Assembly (NCBI GenBank): GCA_017447815.1
Contig: JAFSMS010000001.1
Span: forward strand, 1 to 64,000
Origin: Bacteroidales bacterium
Lineage (GTDB): Bacteria; Bacteroidota; Bacteroidia; Bacteroidales; UBA932
Direction: 5' to 3'
DNA length: 64,000 bases
In this document: positions 23,076-31,387 of the stretch, in pieces
Layout: each line of letters starts with the position of its first letter
Position numbering within the stretch: position 1 is the first letter of the stretch
Made by a program: the position numbers and the translations under genes
The notes under the pieces: generated by a model
Databases searched by the model: none
Seen by the model: only the letters and a program-made list of their open reading frames with translations
Told to the model about the DNA's origin: nothing

Positions 23076-25342
23076 ACCTTCAGGGAAACCGACTGCAAGC
23101 CTTCATCCGCCGAAGTGGAGCCCAGCATGACAGTGAAGTCACCGGGCTCCACTTCCCATTTTTGTCCGGCGCCCCAGCAGGCGAGCATCGCAGGTGTGAT
23201 CTCGAAGGTCAGCGTGGTGCTTTCGCCGGCCTTCAGGAAGGGCTTTTGGACGGCTTTGAGTTCCTTGACGGGACGGGTTACCGAGCCATATTCGTCGCGG
23301 ATGTAAAGCTGTACGGTCTCGGCCCCGTCACGGGGACCGGCGTTGGTGAGCGTAATGCTGAGCCGGACGCTCTCGCCGGCTCCGATGACGCTCTTTTCCA
23401 GTTGCGGCTTCCCATATTCGAAACGGGTGTAACTGAGGCCGAAGCCGAAGGGGTATAGCGGTCCTTGCTCGGCGAGGGCGAAGTGGCGGGAGTACTGGGA
23501 ATGCTTGTGGTTGTACACGCACTGGATCTGACCGGCATTGCGGGGGATGGTGACGGGCAGTTTTCCGGAAGGATTTACGGCTCCCGTGAGGATTTCGGCG
23601 ATGGCTTGGCCGCCCATCTGCCCCGGCTCCCAGGTGTTTACAATGGCGTTTACGGCCTTGCTTCCGGCCGCCCATTCCACGCCCAGGGCGCGGCCGCTCA
23701 TCAGCAGCAGCACCGTCGGGCGTCCGGAAGCCGCAACGGCTTCCAGCAGTTCCTGCTGCCGGCCGGGAAGGGCGATGTTGTCCCGGTCGCAGTTTTCGCC
23801 GCAGGTTCGGCCGAAGGAGGAATAGCGCTGGGAGTTGTCGCCGAGTACCAGGATGTTCAGCTCGGCCGTCCGGGCGAGGGATGCCGCTTTGGCAAGGCCG
23901 GCGTCATCCACTCCGGTGACGCGTCCGCCGAAAAACAGGGTGTCGATGCGGGCCTGGGGGAAGGCTTCCCGTAAGCCTTCGAACACGGTGATGACATCTT
24001 CCTCTTCCTGGGGCACCACCCAGTCTCCCAGTTGGGTCTGGCTGTCGGCATTGGGGCCGCAGAGGAAAATGCGGCTGTATGCGCCCAGGGGCAGGATTCC
24101 GTCATTTTTCAGAAGGACGATGCTCTCCCGGGCCGCTTCCAGCGACGTCTGGCGATGCGCTGCGTCGGCGGGGAAGCCCCTTTCGGCGGGCAGCGGGGGA
24201 ATCGGGTCCTCGAAAAGGCCCAGCGCAAATTTGGCGGTCAGGATTTTCCCGGCGGCCTCGTCAATCCGTTTCTCGGGAATGCGCCCGTTCCGGACGCCCT
24301 GCAGGACGGTCTCGAAGTAGCGGTCTCCCTGCATGTGCATGTCAATGCCCGATTCCACCGAAAGCAGGAACGCTTCGTCCACGTCGGGAACCAGGTGATG
24401 CATGCTGTGCAGGCGCTCGATATCCATCCAGTCGCTCACCACAAAGCCATTGAATCCCAGTTCTTTGCGGAGGATGTCCTGCACCAGCCAGGGGTTGGCG
24501 TGGCAGGGAACGCCGTTCAGTTCATTGTGGGCGGTCATCACGGTGGCCACCCCGGCTTCCACGGCGGCCTGGAAGGGAGGAAGGTACACCTCGCGCATCT
24601 TTCGTTCGCTCATGTCCATGGGGGCGGCATTGAGTCCGCCGGCCGGTTCCCCGCCGCCGATCAGGTGCTTGGCGCAGGCGAGGACTTTCCCATCGGCGAA
24701 TTGTCCATCCCTGCCCTGCAGGCCCAGGATGGCGTATTTTCCCATCTCGGATACCAGCCAGGGGTCTTCCCCGAAGCATTCTCCCATCCGGCCCCAGCGG
24801 GGGTCGCGGGCGACGTCCAGGTTGGGGGCGAAGGTCCAGTGCATGCCGGTCTGGCGCATTTCCTCGGCCGTTTCGGCTCCGATTTTTTCCATCAGTTCCG
24901 GCCGGAAGGTGGAGGCCAGGCCGATGTTGCCGGGATACACTGTGCAGCCGGCCCTGAGGCCGTTCCCGTGGATGGCGTCAATCCCCATCAGGAGGGGAAT
25001 GCCCAGGCGGGATTCGGAGGCCAGCATCTGCAGTTGGTGCGCTTCTTCTCCGGTGAGAACGTGCAAAAACGCTCCCACCTTGCCGTCCCGGATGCGTTGG
25101 GCCAGTTCCGGATTGCCCAGGTTTTCATCGGAGGCATCGATATTCTTGTAGGGTGAGCCTTGGTCCGGCGGAACGTAGCAGGGCCCTACATACTGGCACA
25201 TCTGGCCGATTTTTTCTTCCAGCGTCATCTCCTTCAGCAGGAGGGCGGCCCGTTCCCAGGCGGGGAGGGTGGCGTCGTGCCAGTCTCCCCCCGAGCAGGC
25301 GGTGAGGGCGAGGACGGCGCTAAGCAGAAGAGTCTTTTTCAT
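23069..25342 (-). CDS. GH3 beta-glycosidase
   Basis: A 757-residue lipoprotein candidate (LTACS, Cys16). It has the N-terminal GH3 barrel with FVVSD304W, where D304 is the nucleophile position, a middle alpha/beta domain from about residue 410 (SIVLLKNDGILPL), and a C-terminal fibronectin III-like domain (about 670-745). The domain set resembles BglX-type periplasmic beta-glucosidases; beta-xylosidase or other beta-glycosidase activity is possible. Its ATG shares one base with the stop of the upstream GH31 gene, so the two are coupled. Confidence 0.9.
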   Translation of the reverse strand: MKKTLLLSAVLALTACSGGDWHDATLPAWERAALLLKEMTLEEKIGQMCQYVGPCYVPPDQGSPYKNIDASDENLGNPELAQRIRDGKVGAFLHVLTGEEAHQLQMLASESRLGIPLLMGIDAIHGNGLRAGCTVYPGNIGLASTFRPELMEKIGAETAEEMRQTGMHWTFAPNLDVARDPRWGRMGECFGEDPWLVSEMGKYAILGLQGRDGQFADGKVLACAKHLIGGGEPAGGLNAAPMDMSERKMREVYLPPFQAAVEAGVATVMTAHNELNGVPCHANPWLVQDILRKELGFNGFVVSDWMDIERLHSMHHLVPDVDEAFLLSVESGIDMHMQGDRYFETVLQGVRNGRIPEKRIDEAAGKILTAKFALGLFEDPIPPLPAERGFPADAAHRQTSLEAARESIVLLKNDGILPLGAYSRIFLCGPNADSQTQLGDWVVPQEEEDVITVFEGLREAFPQARIDTLFFGGRVTGVDDAGLAKAASLARTAELNILVLGDNSQRYSSFGRTCGENCDRDNIALPGRQQELLEAVAASGRPTVLLLMSGRALGVEWAAGSKAVNAIVNTWEPGQMGGQAIAEILTGAVNPSGKLPVTIPRNAGQIQCVYNHKHSQYSRHFALAEQGPLYPFGFGLSYTRFEYGKPQLEKSVIGAGESVRLSITLTNAGPRDGAETVQLYIRDEYGSVTRPVKELKAVQKPFLKAGESTTLTFEITPAMLACWGAGQKWEVEPGDFTVMLGSTSADEGLQSVSLKVQ

Positions 25343-27729
25343 CAGAGCTGTACGGTAAGCGTGAGGGTTTGGTGAATGGACGTGCTTCCTGCGTTCACCT
25401 TGAGGGTATTGTCTTCCCAGGTCCAGTCCTGTACGGGGTTGCCGTCCAGGCTCACTTTCCGGGGTTTGGAGGTGCAGCGCACGTCGAAACTGTAGTTGCG
25501 GGTCTCCGGCAGGCCTTCGTAAGTGCCTTCAACCGGATTGACGGTTACGCGGATGGTCTTGCCCTTTTCATGGCATTCGAACAGGGTGGAGCAGATGGCT
25601 CCCTCCTCATAGGCGTATGTCTGCCCGTCGTCGTCATACATGGTGAAACGGCTGTCTCCATGGGGATAGACCTTGAGGATAAAGTCCTTCTGGGGTTCCG
25701 TGCCGATGAAATCCACCACCGGCCGGGTGGGAACGATGGCCCCGTTGCGCACAAACAACTGGCCCGCCCGGTTGTGGGGAAGTTCCCGGGAAATGGTTTC
25801 TCCGCGGCTTTCCACCAGTTCTCCCGTCCACACGTTGATCCACTGGCCGGCCGGAAGGTAAATGTCATTGGAGAAGGCGCTTACGCAGTACTGGCGGCCG
25901 AACATGTACTGGAACACCATGTCGTCGCAGTTGCGGTCGTCGGGGAATTCCAGAGGCATGGAACGCACCATCGGCATTCCGGTAAGCATGCCTTCCAGGG
26001 CGTTGGAATAGATGTAGGGGATGAAGGAATAGCGCAGGCTGATGTAGAACTTGTACATTTCCTTCTCGACGCCGTAATAGTAGAAGGGCTGCATCATGCT
26101 GAACCAACTGTTCACCTGCAGCCAGGGCAGGAATACGCCGAAGTGCAGTCCCTGCATTTCCTGCTCGCGGGGTACGCTCATCACGTCGCAACTCATGTTC
26201 ATGAAGCCGGAGTTGCCCAGGTTGTGCTGGTCGAAGAGGGCTACGATGCCGCCGCCGTTGTCTCCGCTGTTGGCGGCGCTCCAGTGCTGGCTGCCGGCCC
26301 AGCCGCCGCAGTAATGGTGCCAACTGCGCTTGCCGGTGTGGCGGCGCGTCATCTGGGCAATCTGCTTGGGCATGAGGACCTGGCTGATGTTGTGCATTTC
26401 GTCATCCCCGCGTCCGTTGTGGTAGTTCCAGCCGGGATGGGCGTCAATGGTGCGGGCGGGATCCAGTTTGAAGCCGGCTACACCCATGTCCATGAACTTG
26501 GTCAGGTGGTCCGGCCAATGTTCCAGGCCGGAAGTGTCCCGGCCTTCCTTCACGGCGATGAGGTCTTCCTCGATGATGCTGGTGTCATACTCCTCGCAGA
26601 GCCAGAGGCCCAGGCGGATGCCCATGCTGCTGAGTTTCCCGACGAACAGGCGGGGATAGAACTTCTTGGGCATCTGGTCCTGCACCCAGTAGGGTTCGGG
26701 GGAGAAACGGTCGTAATTCCAGGCCTTTTTGGTGGAGAAATCGTAACGCTTGGCCATCCACTGCGGCTCCAGCCAGAAAAGGTCCACGGGGACGCCCATG
26801 TCGCGGAAATGGGCGGCATCGTTCAGGATGGCCCACTGGTCTTCCCGCATGTTGGGACCGAAGGCGAAACCATAGGCCCAGCGGGGGAGTACGTAACTTC
26901 GGCCGGTAATCTGGGTGTAGAGGTTCAGGATGGAGGGCATGTCCGTGCCCAGCATCAGGTAGAAATCGGCATCCTCGAAGGTGTTGTAGATATGGAAGAC
27001 ATCCGGATCGGTGTACCCTACGTCGAAGTGGCATTTGCGGGAAGTGTTGTTGAAGATGCCCCAGCCGCGCGAACTCATCATGAAGGGCATCGGAATCTCC
27101 GTGTGCTGGTAGGTGGTCCACATCCGCAGCAGTTCCCCGCGGTGCTGGATGTGCTCCCGGGAAGTGCTGCCGCCTCCATAGAAGCGTTCGCCCTCCTCCA
27201 TGGAGATGGACAGTCCGCTGGCCGATGCGGGGTCTCCGCTGTCAATCCTTCCGCCTCCGGAGAGTTTTCCTTCGTCGTCGCCGATGATGCCGTTGTTCAC
27301 GGCCACGGTCATTTTCCCGAATTTATCGTTGATGGCTTCGGCAATCGTTCTCACCGGAGCGCTTCCCGGACGGAGGTATGCCAGACGGCGGACGACGGTG
27401 CGCCCCTCCGCATCCTTCAGGGTGAGGGTGCCGTCCGTGGCCGACAGGATCAGCGAGGCCTTGCCGCTGGTGAAGACATAGGCCCCGTCCTGCCGCTCCA
27501 CGGTATAGTCCACTTCCGGCCAGTCGGTGCGGGTGATTCCGTACCGGGTCATCAGGGATTCGGAAAAGTTCCCGTCGGGCGCGATTTGGACATGGAAAAT
27601 GCCATCGGCACATACTTCCACGTTTACGGTGGTGCCGTCGGCCATTTGAATCGGCTGGGCCGGACGGGCGGATACCGCCAGGCAGGCGAAGAGCAGCGGG
27701 GCTGCGAGCAAAAGGATTCTCTTGATCAT
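25342..27729 (-). CDS. GH31 alpha-glycosidase
   Basis: A 795-residue exported enzyme (signal peptide about 1-21). GH31 features are an N-terminal beta-sandwich, the barrel block GVPVDLFWLEPQWM, the nucleophile block GFKLD423P, and a downstream SGDN segment in the acid/base region. The C-terminal domains are beta-rich. GH31 members cleave alpha-glucosides, alpha-xylosides or related linkages. The pairing with a GH3 beta-glycosidase suggests sequential trimming of oligosaccharides in the periplasm. The precise sugar cannot be stated. Confidence 0.9.
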   Translation of the reverse strand: MIKRILLLAAPLLFACLAVSARPAQPIQMADGTTVNVEVCADGIFHVQIAPDGNFSESLMTRYGITRTDWPEVDYTVERQDGAYVFTSGKASLILSATDGTLTLKDAEGRTVVRRLAYLRPGSAPVRTIAEAINDKFGKMTVAVNNGIIGDDEGKLSGGGRIDSGDPASASGLSISMEEGERFYGGGSTSREHIQHRGELLRMWTTYQHTEIPMPFMMSSRGWGIFNNTSRKCHFDVGYTDPDVFHIYNTFEDADFYLMLGTDMPSILNLYTQITGRSYVLPRWAYGFAFGPNMREDQWAILNDAAHFRDMGVPVDLFWLEPQWMAKRYDFSTKKAWNYDRFSPEPYWVQDQMPKKFYPRLFVGKLSSMGIRLGLWLCEEYDTSIIEEDLIAVKEGRDTSGLEHWPDHLTKFMDMGVAGFKLDPARTIDAHPGWNYHNGRGDDEMHNISQVLMPKQIAQMTRRHTGKRSWHHYCGGWAGSQHWSAANSGDNGGGIVALFDQHNLGNSGFMNMSCDVMSVPREQEMQGLHFGVFLPWLQVNSWFSMMQPFYYYGVEKEMYKFYISLRYSFIPYIYSNALEGMLTGMPMVRSMPLEFPDDRNCDDMVFQYMFGRQYCVSAFSNDIYLPAGQWINVWTGELVESRGETISRELPHNRAGQLFVRNGAIVPTRPVVDFIGTEPQKDFILKVYPHGDSRFTMYDDDGQTYAYEEGAICSTLFECHEKGKTIRVTVNPVEGTYEGLPETRNYSFDVRCTSKPRKVSLDGNPVQDWTWEDNTLKVNAGSTSIHQTLTLTVQL

Positions 27730-27741
27730 AGTTGTCTCTGT

Positions 27742-29172
27742 TTATTTCACTTTTACGTCCACGCCTGCGGATTCCCTGATTTCAGAGACAATCCGGTGCT
27801 TGGACATTTTCATCGGACCGTTCATGAAAGCAGGCAGGTTATAGGAATCCATCAGGCGCTTGTAGTAGGCCGTGGGGTCTTTCTGGGGGAGGAGGAAGGG
27901 TTTGGAGGCTTGCCCTTCGGAGTCGATGTAGGTGAAGTACGGACGGGTGTAGAGTCCGTCGCCGCGGCGGCTGCTGAACACCATCCAGCGGCCGTTTGTG
28001 CTCCAGCTGTGGAAACTGTCCGTCTCGGGGGAGTTGGCCGCTTCCAGAGGCCATTTTTCCAGGGTTTCCAGGTCCATCATCCACAGGTCGGCATCTTTGT
28101 GCCAGATGGAGAAATTGCCATATCCGTGGCGGGTGAAGCAGAGGAAACGCCCGTCCGGGGAAATCCGCGGGAAGGAGACGCTGTATCCTTCGGCCGGGGC
28201 GTCGTACAGGCATTCCAACTGGTCTCCGAAGCGCATGTCCTGGGCGTTGAAGGCAATGCGGTACAGCCCGTAGCGCACCTTTTTGTGCTCCTTGGGCATG
28301 TCCACGGCCTGTGCCGAGCAGAAATAGAGCCACTTTCCGTCCGGCGAGAAGGCGGGGAAGGTCTCGAAACGGTCTTCCCTTTTGGTGAGCGGGCTCCAGG
28401 CAATCTCTTTGGTGCGCACGTCATATACCACCACGTCGGAGGCCATGTCGTACACTTCGATGCGGTTGTCCCCATGGTTGTAGAACGACTGGAGGGTCTT
28501 GTTCACGGAGAAGGCGATGCAGTCTCCGGAGGGATGCCAGAAGGGATACACCAGGGCGCTCAGGGTGGAGTCGGTCTTGGTGTTCAGTTTTTCGATGACA
28601 TCCCCGTCGATGAGCATGGTGCCGCCGTGGGCGGCCCTTACGTGAAACACGCTCTTGGAAGGGTCTCCGCCGGCGGTGGTGTGGCAGTTCATGCAGTTGC
28701 CGTCGGTGAGGTCATTGGACAGGATGGCGTTTTGCCGGTAACTGGTGAGGTCGCGCTGGTAGATGCCCATTTTCTGCCAGCCCTGATAGCCCGGAGGAAT
28801 CAGCCGATAGGAAATATAGGGGTCGATTTCCTCCTTGACGGAAATCTTGAAAGGCCGGAAGGCCTTCCACTCCCGGCCCTGGCGTACCAGGACGGTCATT
28901 TCCACTTCCTCCTTCTCCATCATTTTTTTCCAGAGCCGCCCCGGCAGGGAGAACAGGCCACTCCGGCCGCGGAGGGTGTGCCCTTCCACCTGGAGGGCGC
29001 ATTCTTCGTCCCCGGTATAAGAGAAGTTGAGCGGGGCGATGTTGCGGGGAACCGTGACGCCGCAATAGTCCGGTTCGATGGGGGGAAGGCTGTCAATGTT
29101 TCCGGAAGGTTGGATTTCTCCGGAACAGGCCCCGAGCAGCAGGACGCCTGCCAGTAAACCAAGCTTTCTCAT
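27742..29172 (-). CDS. Beta-propeller (PD40/TolB-like) lipoprotein with CxxCH haem motif
   Basis: I place the start at the ATG at 29172, giving 476 residues with a lipoprotein signal (LLGACS, Cys16). An upstream in-frame extension exists but lies inside the next gene and has no signal peptide. After a ~150-residue N-terminal domain there is C160-M-N-C163-H164, a c-type haem-binding motif. About six PD40/WD-like blades follow (SPDGKWLYF, SPDGRFLCF and similar). It is coupled to the DUF6057-like gene by a four-base ATGA overlap. Function unknown; an electron-transfer or sensing role is a guess. Confidence 0.78.
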   Translation of the reverse strand: MRKLGLLAGVLLLGACSGEIQPSGNIDSLPPIEPDYCGVTVPRNIAPLNFSYTGDEECALQVEGHTLRGRSGLFSLPGRLWKKMMEKEEVEMTVLVRQGREWKAFRPFKISVKEEIDPYISYRLIPPGYQGWQKMGIYQRDLTSYRQNAILSNDLTDGNCMNCHTTAGGDPSKSVFHVRAAHGGTMLIDGDVIEKLNTKTDSTLSALVYPFWHPSGDCIAFSVNKTLQSFYNHGDNRIEVYDMASDVVVYDVRTKEIAWSPLTKREDRFETFPAFSPDGKWLYFCSAQAVDMPKEHKKVRYGLYRIAFNAQDMRFGDQLECLYDAPAEGYSVSFPRISPDGRFLCFTRHGYGNFSIWHKDADLWMMDLETLEKWPLEAANSPETDSFHSWSTNGRWMVFSSRRGDGLYTRPYFTYIDSEGQASKPFLLPQKDPTAYYKRLMDSYNLPAFMNGPMKMSKHRIVSEIRESAGVDVKVK

Positions 29173-30845
29173 ATCTCTTTGTACAACAGGTAATACCAAT
29201 AAGAGGTCGTGTAGCCCTTCGGTGCCTTGCCTCCGCTTTTCAGGCTGGCATCCTGGAAGTTTTGGAAGCGGCGGAAGGTTTCCTCGCTCACGCCGTGGGC
29301 GGTGCACCAGTCCTTCCCCATGACATCGGCCCCGCCCACGTTGCGGGCGTACTCGCTGTAGAAGAGGACGGCTTCCTGTACGGGGACAGGGAGGGTCTCC
29401 AGCCCCGGCTGGCCGAAGTAGCGGTTCACGAGGGCGGTAACAGATTTGATGTCTTTGGTGAGCAGCATGTAGGCCAGCGCATACTCCATGGCCCCGCGGT
29501 TGGCGGGATTGGCGTCCACCACGCGCATGAGTTCCTCCAGGGGGCTCCCGAACATGGCGAAACCGTCCAGGACGGGCCAACTGCGGCGTCCCTGTCCCAG
29601 CAGAGGATCCTGCGCAACGGCCTCGTCGTTGTAGAGGAAGCGTTTCTGCTTCAGTGCCCATTGCCGGTAGTGGGGCGATTTTTCCAGCAGGGAAAGGTAT
29701 TTGTCGGCAACGGCGTAAGTGCCCCGCATCAGTTCAATCTGTGCGTTCATCTTAAGCATGGCGGGGCAGATGCCCTCCGTAGAGTTGAGCGTATTGAAGG
29801 CTACATCCTGCGCGGCGGCCATATTGCCCATGGCAAACATGATATGGGCCTGGGAAAGCGATACGCCGCGGTCGTCGCTCATCTGGACGAGGCCGGTGGG
29901 CCCCCGCTGGTCGTATTTGAACATGTCTTCGAGCAGCCGGCCTTTTTGGGAAAGGGCCAGGTTCAGATACTGGGCGGTGTGGGGAATCCACTCATGGGAG
30001 CGGCAGGCACGGATGAGCCCGTCCCAGTCTTCCCGGGCCACGTAGTACTCGTATTCGAAGGTGATGCCGGGCTGCCTGCTCTCCGCTTCTTTCACAAGCC
30101 GGAAGGCGGGGACGAGGGCCAGGATGAAAACTGCGCAACTGCCGGCCAGGACAAGAAGGCGCCTGCGGAGGAAGGGCTTGGAAGCCTCGGCGGCCAGTAC
30201 CGTAAGGGGAAGCACTCCCCAGGGAATCCAGTGCTGCCAGGGCATCGGGGTGTCAAGGTCGAAGTAGAAAGCGGGCGTCCAGGCAGTCTTCAGCGTGGGC
30301 GTCCAGGCCAGCAGCCAGGCTCCGAAGCCGGCGGCGAAGGCCACCGCCACATACAGGGCCGATGCCCACTGTTTCCTGTAAAAATCCATGATGGCGGCAC
30401 AGACGGCAAACAGCAGGGCGGCAGGTCCGGCGGCCAGATACACGGCTACGGTGAGCAGGATGCCCCAGGCCAGGCGGCAGGTCCGGATGCGGGAATATCC
30501 GCACAGGGCCAGGAGGGCAATGAGCCAGGCCGTGAGGACACTGAAATGCATGGCGTTCTCCGAAAGCGAGGCCGAGAGGAAGGCGAAGGGAATGAGGCAG
30601 AGCGGCAGGAGGGGCCATGAAGACCGCTTTTCCCGTACGGCAAACCAAAGGAGCCACGCGCCCAGTCCCAAAAGGGCCAGCGTGAGGACGAGGGCCAGGA
30701 CGGGGTTCCAGAACAACTGGACCACAAAGCGCGCACTGAGCGTTGCCAGCCCTCCTACGCCCAGCAGGGTTTGGGCCAGGTAGGTTTTGTCCAGCAGGAA
30801 CAGTTGCTGCTGTTCCCGGAAAGCCAGTGCAAAACGGTCTATCAT
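29169..30845 (-). CDS. DUF6057-like polytopic membrane protein
   Basis: A 558-residue protein. About the first 265 residues contain a series of roughly eight or nine hydrophobic segments. The C-terminal ~290 residues are soluble, helical and TPR-like, with repeated ALxLxKxG-type patterns. I believe this is the Bacteroidetes DUF6057 family; no reaction is known. Four-base overlaps on both sides (29169-29172 and 30842-30845) place it firmly in a three-gene unit with the CxxCH beta-propeller and a small lipoprotein. Confidence 0.6.
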   Translation of the reverse strand: MIDRFALAFREQQQLFLLDKTYLAQTLLGVGGLATLSARFVVQLFWNPVLALVLTLALLGLGAWLLWFAVREKRSSWPLLPLCLIPFAFLSASLSENAMHFSVLTAWLIALLALCGYSRIRTCRLAWGILLTVAVYLAAGPAALLFAVCAAIMDFYRKQWASALYVAVAFAAGFGAWLLAWTPTLKTAWTPAFYFDLDTPMPWQHWIPWGVLPLTVLAAEASKPFLRRRLLVLAGSCAVFILALVPAFRLVKEAESRQPGITFEYEYYVAREDWDGLIRACRSHEWIPHTAQYLNLALSQKGRLLEDMFKYDQRGPTGLVQMSDDRGVSLSQAHIMFAMGNMAAAQDVAFNTLNSTEGICPAMLKMNAQIELMRGTYAVADKYLSLLEKSPHYRQWALKQKRFLYNDEAVAQDPLLGQGRRSWPVLDGFAMFGSPLEELMRVVDANPANRGAMEYALAYMLLTKDIKSVTALVNRYFGQPGLETLPVPVQEAVLFYSEYARNVGGADVMGKDWCTAHGVSEETFRRFQNFQDASLKSGGKAPKGYTTSYWYYLLYKEI

Positions 30846-31288
30846 AGGTCCTTGGGGGCTATCGGATTGGCAGTGGAGGCGTAGAATGTGTACAGCGCGT
30901 CACCTTCCTTCCGGAGGCTGGCTTTTGTTTCCTCCATTTCTTCGGGGCTTAAATCCGGGCAGCCCGTGAGTTTTTCGAAATAGACAGGATGCCCGTAGGC
31001 ATGGCTCAGAACCATGTCCAGCCCCATGATGTAGCGGGCCGGGAAACTGTACCCTTCCTGCCGGGGGTCTTTGGCTACGGCCTTGAACTGGATAATGCAG
31101 AGGCTGTCACAGGAATACAGGACTTCGGGGGAGGAAACAGTGCCGCCCCCTGTCATGGAGAGTTCTTCCTCCATGGCTTTTTCCAGCGCCTTCGGAATGC
31201 GCGAGAAGGCTTTTTCTTCCAGGCTTGCGGTTCCGGAGCACCCCTGTAAAAGGGCCAGCAAAAACAACATTGATAAGGTTCTTTTCAT
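30842..31288 (-). CDS. Small lipoprotein of unknown function
   Basis: A 148-residue protein with a lipobox (LLQGCS, Cys17). The remainder is soluble with mixed helices and strands. I do not recognise a family. It is the first gene of the translationally coupled unit with the DUF6057-like and CxxCH proteins; a perfect -7 promoter element lies upstream and the susD terminator just beyond that, so this unit starts its own transcript, which could extend through GH31 and GH3. Confidence 0.65.
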   Translation of the reverse strand: MKRTLSMLFLLALLQGCSGTASLEEKAFSRIPKALEKAMEEELSMTGGGTVSSPEVLYSCDSLCIIQFKAVAKDPRQEGYSFPARYIMGLDMVLSHAYGHPVYFEKLTGCPDLSPEEMEETKASLRKEGDALYTFYASTANPIAPKDL

Positions 31289-31310
31289 GCGGATTTCATT
31301 ATACTCCTCT

Positions 31311-31318
31311 CAAAGATA
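31311..31318 (-). promoter_or_regulatory. -7 element of the lipoprotein/DUF6057/GH31/GH3 run
   Basis: TATCTTTG on the minus strand, a perfect TAnnTTTG match, 22 bases before the start codon at 31288. The -33 region is only T-rich, without a clean TTTG. Confidence 0.5.
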
Positions 31319-31334
31319 ATACTTTTTAAGGGAA

Positions 31335-31363
31335 TAAAAAAACGGCCCCCGTTGCCGGGGACC
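31335..31363 (-). terminator. Terminator of the first susCD operon
   Basis: Read on the minus strand: an 8-bp stem with one mismatch (GGTCCCCG / CGGGGGCC), a four-base loop, then a run of seven T. It lies 25 bases after the susD stop. Confidence 0.85.
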
Positions 31364-31387
31364 GAAGTCAGGGAATTATTGTGAAGA

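Noticed and set aside
25369..29157. Very long (1262-codon) plus-strand open frame antisense to GH31 and the CxxCH propeller
   Set aside because: It mirrors the third-position GC bias of the two real minus-strand genes, and its translation is Gly/Val/His-rich without domains.
29173..29661. N-terminal extension of the CxxCH propeller protein
   Set aside because: The extension lies wholly inside the DUF6057-like gene, while the internal ATG at 29172 opens a proper lipoprotein signal and a four-base coupling overlap.
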